Origin: Rhynchopus euleeides
Lineage: Eukaryota > Euglenozoa > Diplonemea > Diplonemida > Diplonemidae
Direction: 5' to 3'
Assembly: GCA_963210315.1 (NCBI GenBank)
Contig: OY723290.1
Location: 1,674,001 to 1,738,000, forward strand
Length of the DNA: 64,000 nucleotides
The translations under genes and the position numbers were made by a program. This document shows positions 1 to 11,650 of this stretch, piece by piece. The notes below the pieces were generated by a model. It was not told the origin of the DNA, did not search any database, and was given only the letters and a program-made list of their open reading frames with translations. Position 1 is the first letter of the stretch; every line of letters starts with the position of its first letter.

Positions 1-1
1 C

Positions 2-733
2 CGCCTGCCGCGGGGCGCGCCTCCGCTGGCGGGGCAGCTGCGCGACATCCGGCGGATCCACTGGTGGAACCTGCAGCAGGTGAGGCGCGTCGCAGTCGAG
101 GCTGTCGGGCCCCTCCCTGGGGAGGGTTGGCCCGCACATATCGACCAGGACGCACGTCTCGACAGGTATATCGAAGAGGACTGCTCAGGTGTGGATCCCG
201 GGCGGCTCCTCAACCGGGACCTGAGCCGGATCCGGCGGAAATACCTCAGGGAGGGGGAGGAGGAGGCTGGGTTCCTCAGCATGCAGCATGTGCTGCAGGT
301 CGCTGAGAGCCGCAACCCAGAGCTTTCCTTCGCCAAGACGCCCCGCCGTGTGATGGAGGAGGCCTACGGAGGGGCTGTGTCCGCAGGCGTGATGTGTCTC
401 GACGAGGCAGCCGAGAAGATGGGTGGGATCGGAGGGTTTCTTGCCGCAGCGTCTCGGCATGGGGCGGTGCCCCAGCTGCTGCGGGCCTGCCTGGAGAAGC
501 ATGCCCCGCACCGGCTCCCGAAGGGGCCTTCCCAGGCTGCGCGTCTCAAGGCGTTCTGTGCGGAGTATGGTGTTCCCGTTGCGGATGTGTTCCCCTTTAA
601 CCCGGCATGTTTCGAGCAGCTGATGCTCGAGCTGTGCGTCTCGTATGGGCCAGAGCCCCGCAACATCCTTGCGTTTGAGCTGCGGGAGTACCCCCATGTC
701 TGTGTGGCGGAGGCCCCGACCCCCGCATTCTAG
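2..733 (+). CDS. 3' part of an unidentified protein-coding gene
   Basis: An open frame runs from the left edge of the window to a TAG at 731-733, about 243 codons, with the GC-rich third positions seen in the surer genes here. The start lies outside the window. A CAG|GTGAGG at 77-85 could be a splice donor, so the first codons may belong to a different exon. The protein is acidic in the middle, contains a Glu-rich stretch (residues Arg-Glu-Gly-Glu-Glu-Glu) and several Cys, and has no signal peptide or membrane segment in the visible part. I do not recognise the family. It lies on the same strand as the V-ATPase gene, whose start codon is about 690 bp downstream. Confidence 0.55.
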   Translation, partial: RLPRGAPPLAGQLRDIRRIHWWNLQQVRRVAVEAVGPLPGEGWPAHIDQDARLDRYIEEDCSGVDPGRLLNRDLSRIRRKYLREGEEEAGFLSMQHVLQVAESRNPELSFAKTPRRVMEEAYGGAVSAGVMCLDEAAEKMGGIGGFLAAASRHGAVPQLLRACLEKHAPHRLPKGPSQAARLKAFCAEYGVPVADVFPFNPACFEQLMLELCVSYGPEPRNILAFELREYPHVCVAEAPTPAF

Positions 734-1419
734 AGGGGTGGGGGGGTGTGGGCAGGTGTGGCGGAACACACAAGGAGCAGGCAAGTTACCTTACCGGATG
801 AGGTGGTGGTGGTGTTGTGTTTTGTTGAGGTCGTGCTGTCTCTCCGTCACTGCAAAACAAATGAGAAATTCTCAGCGAAAAAGCAACTTGAGGAGCGGTT
901 TTGTGTTGATGTGGGGTCTGTGGGGGTGAGGGTGGTGTTGATGTTGTCCTTGGCCTTCTCAGACGGAACGGGGTTTGGAGTTGGGTTGGGCGTGTTTGCC
1001 CCGCCCCAGCGAAGCCCCTTCTTGCTGTAATTCTTGGTTTGTGTATTCCGGCAGCATTCTTGCCTTCTCAACGCTGCAGGTGTCTCAAAGTTTGCTTCCA
1101 ATTCCTTCTGGACACAACCCATGGTGTGGTGGTGATGAACGTGTCACTTGCAACAGGGTGCCGCAACCCTCCCACCTGTGCCCAACCGAGAGACTCGACG
1201 GAGGGACTTTGGCAGCGAAACTATTTTTTTTGCCTGCAAAATACGATGATTTCCCAGTCTGATCTCCACCCACCCCTGCCTTGCCAAACCCACCCACCCC
1301 CCCTCCCCCCAGTCACCACCCTTGATTCGCACCGCCTTCCTCCGATTCGCTGGGCCATCAAAACCAACTATCACCTCCACCACCGCCACTGCCTGCCAGA
1401 GCAGCTCTCCGATACGGAG
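734..1419. other. Intergenic region / V-ATPase H upstream region
   Basis: No convincing gene. G/T-rich first half, then pyrimidine-rich DNA with C runs at about 1285-1310 ending in AG at 1311-1312. That AG is 107 bp before the V-ATPase start codon and is a candidate 5' exon (possibly spliced-leader) acceptor. Longer upstream-ATG reading frames exist but encode low-complexity peptide. Confidence 0.5.
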
Positions 1420-3693
1420 ATGTCTTCGCGGGGGTCGAGTCACACAACCCAGACGCCGGAGGAACGGCACAAGCTGATCGGCGCGCTGAACAGCGTCCCG
1501 ACTGTGTCCGGGAATGACAAGGCGCTTCTGGAGCGCCTGATCAGCGCCACACAGACACCCGAGGACCTGCACTCGCAGGTGCAGCGCGAGAATGTCGCGG
1601 ACATCGTGAAGCTGATGGCGGGGCTCGTGTCCACCACCAACACGGAGACTGTTGCGGAGGCGCTGCTGGAGCTTCTGGTGATGCTCTTCACACTCCCTGA
1701 CGTCCACTTCGCAAAGCTGTTCGGCGAGTTCGCCTGCGCGGAGACGAAGACGAAGGACCCTGGGATGCAGCTGGAGAAGTGGCTGTGGGATGAGGACCGG
1801 CTGGTGTACCGTGCCATGGAGGCCTTCTCCACCATCCTCACAGCCAGCCCCGAGGCGTACGTCGAGAAGTGGCTGCGCAGCCTGCTCCGCGTGATCCAGC
1901 CGAGCCTGAAGGAGGCGCGCACCACCGACAACGTCTCCCGCTCCATCATCGTGAAGGCGGAGGCCTCTGTGAAGGCGCTCTCCATCCTTGCGCGCCCCGT
2001 GCACCTCCGCCACCGCCTTGTCCAGCAGAACGTGCAAGGTGACCTGTCGCCCCCTGCCCTGCTGCCCGCCCTCCTCTTCCCCCCGGAGAGCAGCCCAGAG
2101 CTGGCGGCTCAGGTGCAGGAGAACTACCAGCTGATCTACGAGGGCATCAAGGTGGTGTGGCACCTCTCCTTCTCGGGCGACGTGCTGGATGAGCTGGATG
2201 CGCAGTGCAGGCGTGGGTATGAGGTGTCTGGGCAGTCCGTCATCGGGGTGCTGAACTACATCCTCAAGAAGCAGAAGAAGGAGAAGATCATCCGCATGGT
2301 CCTTAACGTGCTCCTCAACTACGTCGAGAGGCACAAGACGCACTCTCCGGTATGCCAGGGCGTGGGTGTGGGTGTGGGTTGCTTCCTCGCAGCTGGCAGA
2401 GGGGTGGGTCCGTGTGTTCAGTGGAGGTATCATCGTAGCGTTAGATAGAGGATTGGTGTAGTTAGGGATTTAGCCCTTGAAGGCCGCAGCAAAAGAGGTG
2501 CTGTTGTGTGCATGTCCCTCTCTTACGGCCCTCTGTGTGGGTGCATCCCGTGTTGCGTTTCTGATCCTGCGCCCACAAGCACACGATGCAAACCACTACA
2601 CACAACAGGGCCTGCACAACCCCAATGTGCCGAACTACATCAAGGACATGATCTCTGTGGGCATGCTGCAGAACCTGGAGATGCTCATGAAGCGCAACTT
2701 CGGCGATGCCGACATCCCTGAGACGGTATGTTACGAGGGTTGGTGGGGTGCCTTCCGGCAAACTGTGTTGCAGGTGTTACAGGTCCTGTTTTGTGAGGCA
2801 CAGCTCACCTTTTATGTGGATTCTGAGTGAAGGCCCTCCAGGGGCCTTCGATGCATTCACCCACACAACGGGATCCAGCCGCCGCTGCGGGTGTTGTGAC
2901 TCCTCCGTCCCACTGGCAATATTGCACTAAAGTGTTGGCACCGGTTCTGAACAACACAACCCCTCACAGCTGGAGTCCCTGGTTGAGCTGCTGGAGGTGC
3001 ACGTCGAGGATCTCAGCAGCTACGCGATGTACTCGCAGGAGATCCACTCGAGCATGCTGGAGTGGTCCCCCCCGCACACGTCGGAGAAGTTCTGGCGTGA
3101 GAACATCAAGGCCTTCGAGCTGGACAACTTCTCTGCTATCAAGGAGCTGGGCAAGATCATCACCACGTCGAAAGAGCCTCTGAACATCCAGGTATGCAGC
3201 AGAACAGACAGAAAGCGCAGGCATTGCAGCAAGACGTCAACGCTCTTACCACGCCACACTCCCCCCTGCAGATCGCCTGCCACGACCTGGGTGAGTTCGT
3301 GCGGACACACCCGCAGGGCAAGCGCGTGTGGGAGAAGCTCGCAATCAAGGAGCGTGTGTACGACCTGATCGAGAAGGGGGTATGTCGAGAAAACTAGCAC
3401 TCCCCCTCCCCTCACTTTCCGTTACTTCTCACTGGCGGTGGGAAGCGTTTTTTTGTCCCGATTGTCACACACAGCACCCCCGGTGTCAGACACAAAATCT
3501 GTTTGGTGCAACACCCTTGGCCCCGACACGACCCTAACAAGCATTCAACCTCTCTCGGTACAACAGACACACGGGACATCCACCCCCCTCACCTTCACAG
3601 GCCGGCAACAGCAGCGAGGACAGAGAAGCTGTGAAACGCCATGCGCTTCTGTGCATGCAGAAGATCATGGTGCAGCGTTGGGACCTCCTCTGA
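1420..3693 (+). CDS. V-type proton ATPase subunit H (VMA13/ATP6V1H family), five exons
   Basis: Peripheral V1 subunit of the vacuolar proton pump; the family bridges V1 to Vo and silences ATP hydrolysis of released V1. Exons read 1420-2349, 2609-2725, 2970-3191, 3272-3379 and 3601-3693 (TGA 3691-3693), giving about 489 aa, close to the usual 440-480. All four introns are phase 0, start GTATGC or GTATGT and end in CAG. The all-helical armadillo-like N-terminal part is in exon 1. The strongest family signals are in exon 3 (LEW-SPPHTSEKFWREN), exon 4 (CHDLGEFVRTHPQGK) and exon 5 (KRHALLCMQKIMVQRWDLL), which match the conserved C-terminal domain. The start was taken at the first ATG after the pyrimidine tract, because upstream codons are compositionally non-coding. 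Exon joins are inferred from frame and homology, not transcripts. Confidence 0.9.
2350..2608 (+). other. Intron 1 of V-ATPase H
   Basis: Donor GTATGC at 2350, acceptor ACAACAG ending 2608. Length 259 bp, phase 0. The frame is open for about 100 bases beyond the donor but turns into GT-repeat nonsense. Confidence 0.8.
2726..2969 (+). other. Intron 2 of V-ATPase H
   Basis: Donor GTATGT at 2726, acceptor CTCACAG ending 2969. Length 244 bp, phase 0. Splicing joins the conserved helical-repeat sequence without a gap. Confidence 0.8.
3192..3271 (+). other. Intron 3 of V-ATPase H
   Basis: Donor GTATGC at 3192, acceptor CCCTGCAG ending 3271. Only 80 bp, phase 0; the shortest intron in the window. 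Confidence 0.8.
3380..3600 (+). other. Intron 4 of V-ATPase H
   Basis: Donor GTATGT at 3380, acceptor CTTCACAG ending 3600. Length 221 bp, phase 0. It precedes a 30-codon terminal exon. Confidence 0.8.
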
Positions 3694-5164
3694 TACACCC
3701 CACCGGTACCACAACCCCCTGCCTCGCCCACACACACTGAAGCGGGGACCACCCCCCACCCACTCTCTCGAAACGGGAGCCGCCACACACACCAGCACTG
3801 GAAGCAGCACACCCGCACCACCCCGACCCACCTCTTGAGTGCCGCCCCAGCAGCTCTCTCGCCCAGGAGGAGGGGGGGGGCTGTGAGAAGGGCACGGCCA
3901 AATTCGTTCAAATCGTTCAATTGGAGAAAAGGGGGGGGGGATACGTGGTGAGGGCTGGGTGGTGCTCTTCTGTGGTGGGTGGGGGGGGGTGGGATGCGTG
4001 GGTGCGTTGGTGACAAACCCCAGAGGCACTGCATGGGGGAGGGGGGTGGGTGGGTGGGGGGGTGTGTGTCTTCAGCCCAGCGTGATTATTATGTGTCATT
4101 TCCCAGATGAAGCTGGCGGTGGTAGTTGCCGATGTGCTGGTGTACTTTTTTTCACGCGTGCATTTCAGTGCCAAACCGCGTACAGAGCAGGCGCTCTGCC
4201 CAGTAGCGCACCCACCACTTTACACTGCTATACAATTCGCTGCAGGGCTGGACAGTCCACGTGCTTTTTGGCCGTCCTGCCTTGTGTTGGACACGGAGGG
4301 GCACAGGCTTCCTGATGGGGGGAATGTGTTGCCAGTGTGCGGGGCAGCCCCTACCCCCACCCCTCGTGCCATGTGTATTAACATTAAAAGGCAGGACGGC
4401 CTTCGCCCTGTGTCACAAGAGACCACGTGTCGGCACCTGACACCAGCCCCGCTAAGCGTGATTCCTGGTGGGCACCCCCCTCCACCTGGGTTTTTGCGAA
4501 GGCAGCTCGTTTTATGTTGTGGCAGTGGTTGGTTTGTTGCCCCGTTCTGCTGTCACTTCACAAACCAGTGTGGGGTGGGGGTGTGGGGTGTGGGGGTGAT
4601 GCCACGGGGAGTTTCTGTATTTTCCTGAGTAGTGCAAAATTCGGGGGGGGGGGATTTACCCCCACACACCCACACCCATAACCCAATTTTTTAACCTTCC
4701 CCCCCCCCCCCCCCCACGTGTCCCCACCGCCGACTCCTCCTCCTCCTCCTCCCCTCTGTTACTCCACCTGTTTCTTAAAAAAAATTCTCTGCCAAACAAC
4801 CAGAGATCCGCCGTGTGCCGTGAACACCGTCACCCCCTCCCCTCTTCCCCTCCGCTCTGCTGGACAAAAAGCCTTTGCCGACCCCCCCCCCCCCCCTCTC
4901 GTTTCACTTTCGTTGCCATATTCCTGTGAAGCCGGGTGTCGGGGTAGGGGGGGGTGGGGGTGGGGGGAAGGAGTATGAGGGTCTCCCCGATTTACTGCCA
5001 ATTGAGGCCCTCCCCTCCTCCCCCCCCCCCCCCTTTTAGCGGGTTCCGCCGCCTTCCTGCAGGTCTTCTGGTGAAGGAGCCCCCTTGGTTGTGGTAGGGG
5101 AGGGGGGGTGGGTGTGGGACGGTCCTGATGCTGTGATGACAACGCCTGTGCTCACAGAAGAACA

Positions 5165-5300
5165 CGGTTTGCCCCCCGGGCGGGATCCCGGGCGGGCCCG
5201 GCCGGGTTCCGGGAAATTCCGGGATTCCCGGGATTTCCCGGCCGGGAATCCCGGGATGACCCCGGGTTATCCCGGGGTCATCCCGGGACCCCCCCGGGGT
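5165..5300 (+). repeat. Cluster 1 of CCCGGGAT-type nested dyads
   Basis: After a conserved lead CACGGTTTGCCCCC, the sequence is almost entirely overlapping inverted copies of CCCGGGAT, GGCCGG and CCCCGGGG for about 125 bp. A very similar cluster follows about 110 bp later, and an inverted one lies at 8059-8185. Confidence 0.75.
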
Positions 5301-5406
5301 CAGGTGTAGGTGGGTGGTAAGATGACTTGAGAGTTTTGCACATTGCATATTGCACGCTGCCGTTGCCCCCTTCCCCTTTGCGATCCACCCGATGTCATTA
5401 GTTTTT

Positions 5407-5515
5407 CACGGTTTGCCCCCGGGCGGGCCCGGCCGGGAATCCCGGGATATCCCGGGATCCGGCCGGGGTATCCCGGGATGGCCCCGGGATATCCCGGGGT
5501 CATCCCGGGACCCAG
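5407..5515 (+). repeat. Cluster 2 of CCCGGGAT-type nested dyads
   Basis: Same lead (CACGGTTTGCCCCC) and same kind of overlapping CCCGGGAT/ATCCCGGG dyads as cluster 1, ending in the same TCATCCCGGGACC. Same orientation as cluster 1. Confidence 0.75.
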
Positions 5516-8058
5516 TCGTGCCCCTGTGCTCCTCACTCACGACACCATCATCAGCAGGAGTGTGAGTGTGGAAGCGACAACGCAAAAAGAAACCAAAGCA
5601 AGTGCCGAACAAAGCGCAGTGACACTTTTCGCTCAGAAATGCTGAAAAATGAGCCGCCTCACAATGTTGGTGACCCCTCCACCTCTTCCCAGCACAACTG
5701 GGCCACCCACTCTGCGCAGTTTGCCGAAGCTAGTACCTGGCAATACCCCAGAGCGTTCACTCCATCGATCTGTACAAGAGGCAGCCCAGCCAGTGTCACA
5801 AGCCCAGGCCGAGGGGGGGTGACATGCTCTCGGAGTACCCGAGGGAACAGAGAGGTAACAGAGCGGGATATCCGTGGGACATCCCTCTCTGTTTCTCGCG
5901 TGTCTTCTGCAGGGTTCCACATTGGTGCAGGACATCCAACGGGAGAAGTAACATTCCGTGGAGGTTATCCCATAGGATATCCTCCCCAGGTTCTGAGAAT
6001 CGAACCACCACCTATGTTGTCACGCAGGCTCCATGCGACAGTACCTCGCGGACAACCCAGAATCGGGCGCGGAGCACATCTCCCGACGGTGTTCCCCCGA
6101 GGGGAGCCTCGCCCGGGTGTACTTTGCACAGAGTATGGGCGCCCTGTTTGGGATGTCGACTGCCGCAACCAGATCCCAGGCACTGTGTCGACGACGCAGC
6201 ACCTGAGCGGGTTTTGAACCCGAGACCGTCAATTCTCATCAATCGAGGCGAGGACCTCAGGGAGGGCGCCGACCCGGGCTTCCCCTCCCGGTGTCCTCGC
6301 CTCGAAGGGAGGGCGTTTGGTGTGTCGGCATGAGGTGGTGCAGAGGGCAACCCTCTGGAGTGCACTACACAGCGACGTGGTTCCTGATGGACACCGTGGT
6401 TGAGCAGCAATCTTGTTTCCTGCCACTTGTAATCCTGCCACTTGTCACTTGTGTGCTGCCTTCGTGTGTGCGCCTGTGCCTCCCTGTTCTGCATTTGGTT
6501 ACCCTCACGGGTATCACGATACAGGGCAGTCCCCCCCCTCCTCCCCCCAAAAATCGTTCGCATCATCTTGGCGCCCATTCCTTCCACTTTCTGTGGATGT
6601 GTTTGGTATTTCCGAACGGAATTTTCCAGCGTCAAGACTGATACCTCGCCGTTTTCGAGTCAGTCACTTCCACCGCCGCTGCGATTTGCGTACCGGTAGT
6701 TGTGCAGAAATGCTAACATTTAATTTGCTCTGTGGAACCTGGACTGCACCTTCTGGGATGTGAGTCTGTAGATAGTTGGACAGTTGCGGTACCCATCTGT
6801 TAGAAAGCTGAAAGGAACCTTGTCGGGCGATCAAGGACGACTGAGGGTTCAGTTTGAGTTTAATGTGGTCCAAGGGTACAACAGACATCACTGCTTTGCA
6901 GATCCCTCTTGCTTGTCCCTCTGGTAACTTCCAACGGCTCAAACTCCTCGACTTCCTTGGGTGGGCATTTGCCATACCTGACGTAAAACAGTGATGCTTC
7001 GTGCTAGTGGTGAACCTGACGTTAGTAAAGGAAGGGTGCTGCGGCTGTCCACGAGGGGCTCTGATGCCTCCTCACGGTGCCTGGTTGGTCGGTTCAGGTG
7101 AAACAGAGCAAATTTAGTGTTAGGGGGATGCCTCTTTTTTTTTAGGAGAGGGGGCCCGGTGCCTGCGCGCGTCCTGTCGTACTGTGGCTGCTTGGTGGGG
7201 CTAGCGCAGCAGGTTCTACTTTTGCTTCTACGGGCTCTTAGCACTGTAACATGAACTACACGAACAACAAAGCTCTAGGGCAAACAAACCGCGCACTGGC
7301 CGGGGTTGAGCTGCGTGGGGCTCCGTGCCGGCGGGGATGCCTCTGGTCAAGGCCTTTTCACAAAAATTGACCCACGGCGCCGAGTTGGGCCGTTGGTTCC
7401 TGGTTGTAGCTCGGTCTACGCCAGGTTCCACACCCCGTCATCGCAAAACGTACGCATACACAGAGGCAAAACACAACAGCCTCTGTGGTACGGGAGCATG
7501 GCGGGAGGAAATTTTGCCTTTTGGTCAAATAGGCACCCTTTTGTAATCACTTGACCCGCAGGGTGGCTGAGTCTTATCAGACAGGCCGACCTATATGTTG
7601 ATCAGTGGAACCACACAACCTGTTCAACCTGCCCCCGGGGTGGCTGAGTCCACCCCTGCCGTAGCGTAAGATAAGCCTACGTCGACCCTCGTCGTCCTCT
7701 TCGTCGTCCTAGGACTGTGGAGTTCAGCAACCAGGAGGATGCGGAACTGCTGTGAGCTGCACACTCTCTTGACACACCTGCACGTATCTGCGTTACACTC
7801 GTGGTAACCCCGAACCCTGTATTTATACAGGAGACTTCCATCTGGGACAGTTTCTGTTCCAGATGAGCTTTGACAGTGGTAGCCATCTTTGCTATGGAGC
7901 CATCGTCTTTGCTCGTCGTCACTCGGACCCATGAGCAGTGGATACAATTGGTGTGGAAGGAGAGGGTGCGGTTCTGGATCAGCAGGTCTGAATCTGAAAC
8001 TGGGACTGAAAGCCATAGGTCTGAGATGACCTCGGTCCAAGCGACCTGAGACTGAGAA

Positions 8059-8182
8059 CCCCCGGGATTCCCGGCCGGACCCCAGCCGGACCCGGCCGGG
8101 ATTTCCCCGGGATCCCGGCCGGGATTTCAAAATCCCGGTCCCGGCCGGGGTTTCCCGGGATCCTGCCGGGGGGCAAACCGTG
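8059..8182 (-). repeat. Cluster 3 of CCCGGGAT-type nested dyads, inverted
   Basis: Reverse-complement orientation: the dyad-rich stretch comes first and the lead, here GGGGGCAAACCGTGG, is at its right end. Its shared terminal sequence with clusters 1 and 2 shows these are copies of one short element, not random GC-rich DNA. Confidence 0.7.
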
Positions 8183-9756
8183 GAAGAAGGGCTGTGGGGC
8201 AATATCCACCCGTCTCCCCCCCCCCCCCCCCCCCCCCTCTCTCCATTTATTTTGCTTCACCTACACTACACCCCCCCCCCCTGTTCTACCGTGCGGCACG
8301 AGGGTTCACGGGGGGCAGAATTTTTGGTTGTTGGTTATAGGATCGCAAGCAAAAAAGCCACTCCTCCAGCCTCGGCCTCACCTTTTGGTGCTCTCACAAG
8401 ACTCCGCCTCGCAAAGGGGCGCCGCCGCACCCCACACCCCCCCCCCCCCCCGCCCCCCGCTAGCTACATTCGAGTGACCTGTTCGGCTTTTTTTTTGCGG
8501 GGATTTACGACCCCACCCACCCCGACCTCCCCACGTATCGTCTCTGCGCACAGGCACCCCTCACCTGTCACCCCCACCTACAACCGGTGTGCGTATCCAC
8601 AGCTACGGGAATACCGACGTCTCCCCGCTCCACTCTCCCAGGTCCATCTCTGGGGGATGGTGACGGCGAGGGCATTTTTTTTGGTGCGTTATTTTCCCCT
8701 CCTTCTTACCGGTGTCTAAGTCTTGGAGAAAAATAATCGCCGAATTGTGGGGGGCGGTCTGCGGTGCTGGAAAAAAAACGGTGCATTTTTCTTTGGTGCA
8801 TTTCCTCCTAGTTAGAGGAGCAAATCGCCGAACCCTTTTTTGCCGAAGAAACTTGGCGGTACCCGCATTAGAAGGGGTCCTCTCCCTCCCCCCCCCCCCT
8901 CTCTCTCTCCCTCCACACCTATTTTGTAAACGAGCGACACCACAGCGGGTGGTTGGGGATGGAAGGGCGGCCGAACGGCTCGTGGGTGCGAGAGTGAGTG
9001 TGACAGACAGTGGACACCACATCAAGAGCAAGGCGGTGCTCGGTGTGCTTTGGCACTGCTATTAAAAAGACTCACGTGATAGTGTAGGAACTTTCCAGTG
9101 GTTCGCAGTGAATCCACACTCCGAGCGTGAACTCCTCGGTGTGTTGGGGGGTGGTGGTGGTGGGTGTGTGTGTGTCTGTGAGGAGAGAACAATGGGTGTG
9201 CCAAAAAAATGCGGGTGTTGTTGTGCGGGGTCTGCTTGTTGTCTGGGGGCCCTGTGTGTTGTGTTGTGTGTGTGTGCCGGTGGTGGTAATGGGGGGGGGG
9301 GGGGCGGAGGGGCGTAACAAACCCTCCAGCGAGCCTCCTCCCCGACCCCTCCTCTCCGCCTTCTTCTTCTTCGTCGTCTTCTCCCCACAGTTAACCGAAC
9401 AGAATGGGGGTGTCGTCAGCGCGTGCCGTGGCTCCGGGACCCGCGAGCACGGGGGTGAAACCGAGTGCCTTGATAATGACGTGAGCTCGGCTGCAGCGGG
9501 TGCATGTGTGGACACATGCGGTTGGCTCCCACAGCCCCGCCCCCTTCCCCCCTCCCCCTCCTCTTCCACCGCCGCGCCCTGCAGTGTCGCGGTGCCCAAG
9601 CCGAAACGGTGAAACTATCCACACATCCGCACATACCCCCTTTTGTGGGTGCAGGGTACACACGAGCCGCCTTTTTCGCTTTTTCTTGTCGCATCCCGTT
9701 GCTCTCGGGCAACAGCAACACCAGACAGACCCAGTCTCACTCCGTGTTGTTATATA

Positions 9757-9786
9757 TTTTTTCTTTCTGCTTGTCCGTGCGGCAGG
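9757..9786 (+). promoter_or_regulatory. Pyrimidine tract and AG acceptor upstream of the protease gene
   Basis: A T/C-rich tract (TTTTTTCTTTCTGCTTG) leads to GGCAG ending at 9785, 29 bases before the ATG. It would serve as an acceptor for a 5' UTR intron or for spliced-leader addition. No matching donor is identifiable nearby. Confidence 0.4.
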
Positions 9787-9814
9787 GCCACACACCCCCA
9801 CCCCACCCCCTGCA

Positions 9815-11650
9815 ATGCGTGCCGCAGCTGCCGTGCTGCTGGCTGCGGCTGTTGTCGCAGATGCCGCTGCGGGCACCGGGTTCCGGATGACCAAGGAGTA
9901 CCTGGAGGCAAACAAGGAGTCGCTGTGGAATACCTTCAAGAACTCCCACATGAAGGTGTATGCTAACGCGACGGAGGAGGCTGCGCGCAAGCAGGTGTTC
10001 CTCGCCAACATGCTGAGCCACCTGGATCTGCAAGGGCAGAACCCGCATGCGACGTTCGGGCCAACGATCTTCGCCGATCTCACCAAGGAGGAGTTTCTGA
10101 GCCAGCGCACAGGTTTCCGCCTGCCGAAGAACCACCTGTTGAAGTCCGACGGGCAGTCGACAGAAACGGACAGGTACCACGTCTTCAGTGACGAGGAGCT
10201 TCGTGCAGCGGAGGGGCACGTCAACCTGCAGGGGTCGATGTCTGCCACAAGCGTCGGGGGGACCCCGTGCGTGTATCAGTCGATTAACCTCAACTGGGCC
10301 GCGGCGGGAGTCGTCACCCATGTGAAGAACCAGGGGAGGTGCGGCGGGTGCTGGGCGTTTTCTGCAACAGGGGCTATCGAGTCGCACTGGGCCATCCAGG
10401 GGCACCCGCTGACCTCGCTGTCGGAGCAGGAGCTGGTGTCCTGCGTCAGCACGTGCCAGGGCTGCGACGGCGGGGAGATGGAGTCGGCTTTCGAATGGCT
10501 TGTGATGGAGCGCCAAGGGGTGCTGACCACGGAGATCGCCTACCCCTACGAGGAGGAGTACTGGACGAAGGAGCAGGGGAAAGGGGACGCGTGCAAGTCG
10601 AACCTCAACCAAATGCCGGTCGGTGCCATCGTGACGGGGACCACTAAGTACGCCCACAACGAGGTGCAGATGTACGTCGGGCTGAAGGAGCACGGGCCCC
10701 TCTCTGTCGCGGTGGATGCCTCCAACTGGCAGTCGTACAGCGGTGGTGTGATGACTGACTGCAGCTCGGGGACGGTTAACCACGGCGTGCTGCTGGTGGG
10801 GCACGGCTACGACCCGACGGCCGACTTGGAGTATTGGGTCATCAAGAACTCGTGGGGCTCGTCCTGGGGTGAGTCGGGGTACATCCGGATCCAGTTCGGT
10901 GTCGACGCATGCAAAATCACCACATTCGTGACGGCGCCCACCGTGCAGGTCGCCACCACGCCAGGGTTTGTCCCGGCCGACCCGACCCCCGATGGTGTGG
11001 ACAAGGCGCCCGGCGTGGTGGATGTCAGGCCCCAGTCTGACCCGACGGCCGCTGCGCCCATCCAGATCGACAGCCTTGTGACGTGCATCAAGGGTGAGGA
11101 GTGCGACTGCCAGGACGTATGTTCCCCCCCCACACAACTTTGCTTTGTCACCGCGAAAACTGTGTATTGGTGCAAATCTGGAAGCATACCGCAGCGTGTG
11201 AGTTTTTTTTGACAACACAGCCACACCTCCCGGCCAAACCCAACCTCCACATCTGGAGTGGGATGCCTCCACAGCACGTGTGCCGCTTGTTATCCACCAC
11301 TGGGCAGCGAGTGCAATGTTGCCTTCCCACCACCACCCCCACCCCTCCTGATCTCCACCCGCCTACAGATGGTGATCTTCAAGGGGAAGACCGGTGACAC
11401 CTGTGTGGCTGTGATCGTGTGGCCGATCGTCCTGGTCGTGGCATCGCTGCTTGTGGGTGCCCTGTGCGGGAGCTGCATGACGCGCAAGGGCCTTTCTGAG
11501 GATGCCGTGCGCAAGTCGATCATGGCACACAAGCAGCGCGAGGCGCAGAGGCGTATCAACCACGACCCTGAGGACCAGAGGGCCTTCGCGCGCAACCAGC
11601 ACGTGTACCACGCACAGCAGAACAACAACGGCTATGTTATGGCGTCATAG
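9815..11650 (+). CDS. Cathepsin L-like (papain, C1A) cysteine protease with C-terminal membrane anchor, two exons
   Basis: Exon 1 9815-11116, exon 2 11369-11650, joined in phase 0 to 527 aa. Residues 1-20 are an Ala/Val-rich signal peptide. An I29-type inhibitory propeptide follows (about 30-90, with an ERFNIN-like pattern and FADLTKEEF). The mature papain domain starts near residue 150. Visible active-site residues are Gln173 and Cys179 (CGGCWAF), His323 (NHGVLLVGHGYD) and Asn345 (KNSWGSSWG). The Gly-rich CQGCDGG motif typical of C1A is also present. After the catalytic domain comes a Pro/Asp-rich linker with a small Cys cluster. Exon 2 then encodes one hydrophobic span (VAVIVWPIVLVVASLLVGAL) and a basic cytosolic tail. 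Most cathepsins end after the protease domain, so this is a type I membrane-anchored form, presumably lysosomal or surface. Confidence 0.9.
11117..11368 (+). other. Intron of the cathepsin-like gene
   Basis: Donor GTATGT at 11117, acceptor CGCCTACAG ending 11368. Length 252 bp, phase 0. The downstream exon alone supplies the transmembrane anchor. Reading through the intron instead would stop at 11212 and give a soluble form. Confidence 0.7.

Larger units (their letters stand above)
3694..9814. other. 6.1-kb intergenic region with homopolymer tracts and palindrome clusters
   Basis: No gene I can support on either strand. It holds many C or G runs of 10-20 (for example 4702-4716, 5021-5034, 8218-8237), GT/CA-rich stretches, and the three dyad clusters listed separately. 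Long frames here are antisense or low complexity (Pro, Gly, His, Thr). Just before the protease gene the sequence becomes pyrimidine-rich (about 9757-9785). Confidence 0.6.

Noticed and set aside
1144..2433. Long minus-strand frame opposite V-ATPase exon 1
   Set aside because: Antisense of a confidently identified exon; Arg/His/Leu-rich shadow typical of GC-rich genes.
6200..6280. Minus-strand T-arm-like sequence (complement of TTTTGAACCCGAGACC), possible tRNA
   Set aside because: GGGTTCAAAA and a partial acceptor pairing are present, but no D-arm, anticodon arm or full acceptor stem can be drawn.
9737..11272. Long minus-strand frame opposite the cathepsin gene
   Set aside because: Shadow of the protease reading frame; no motif of its own.
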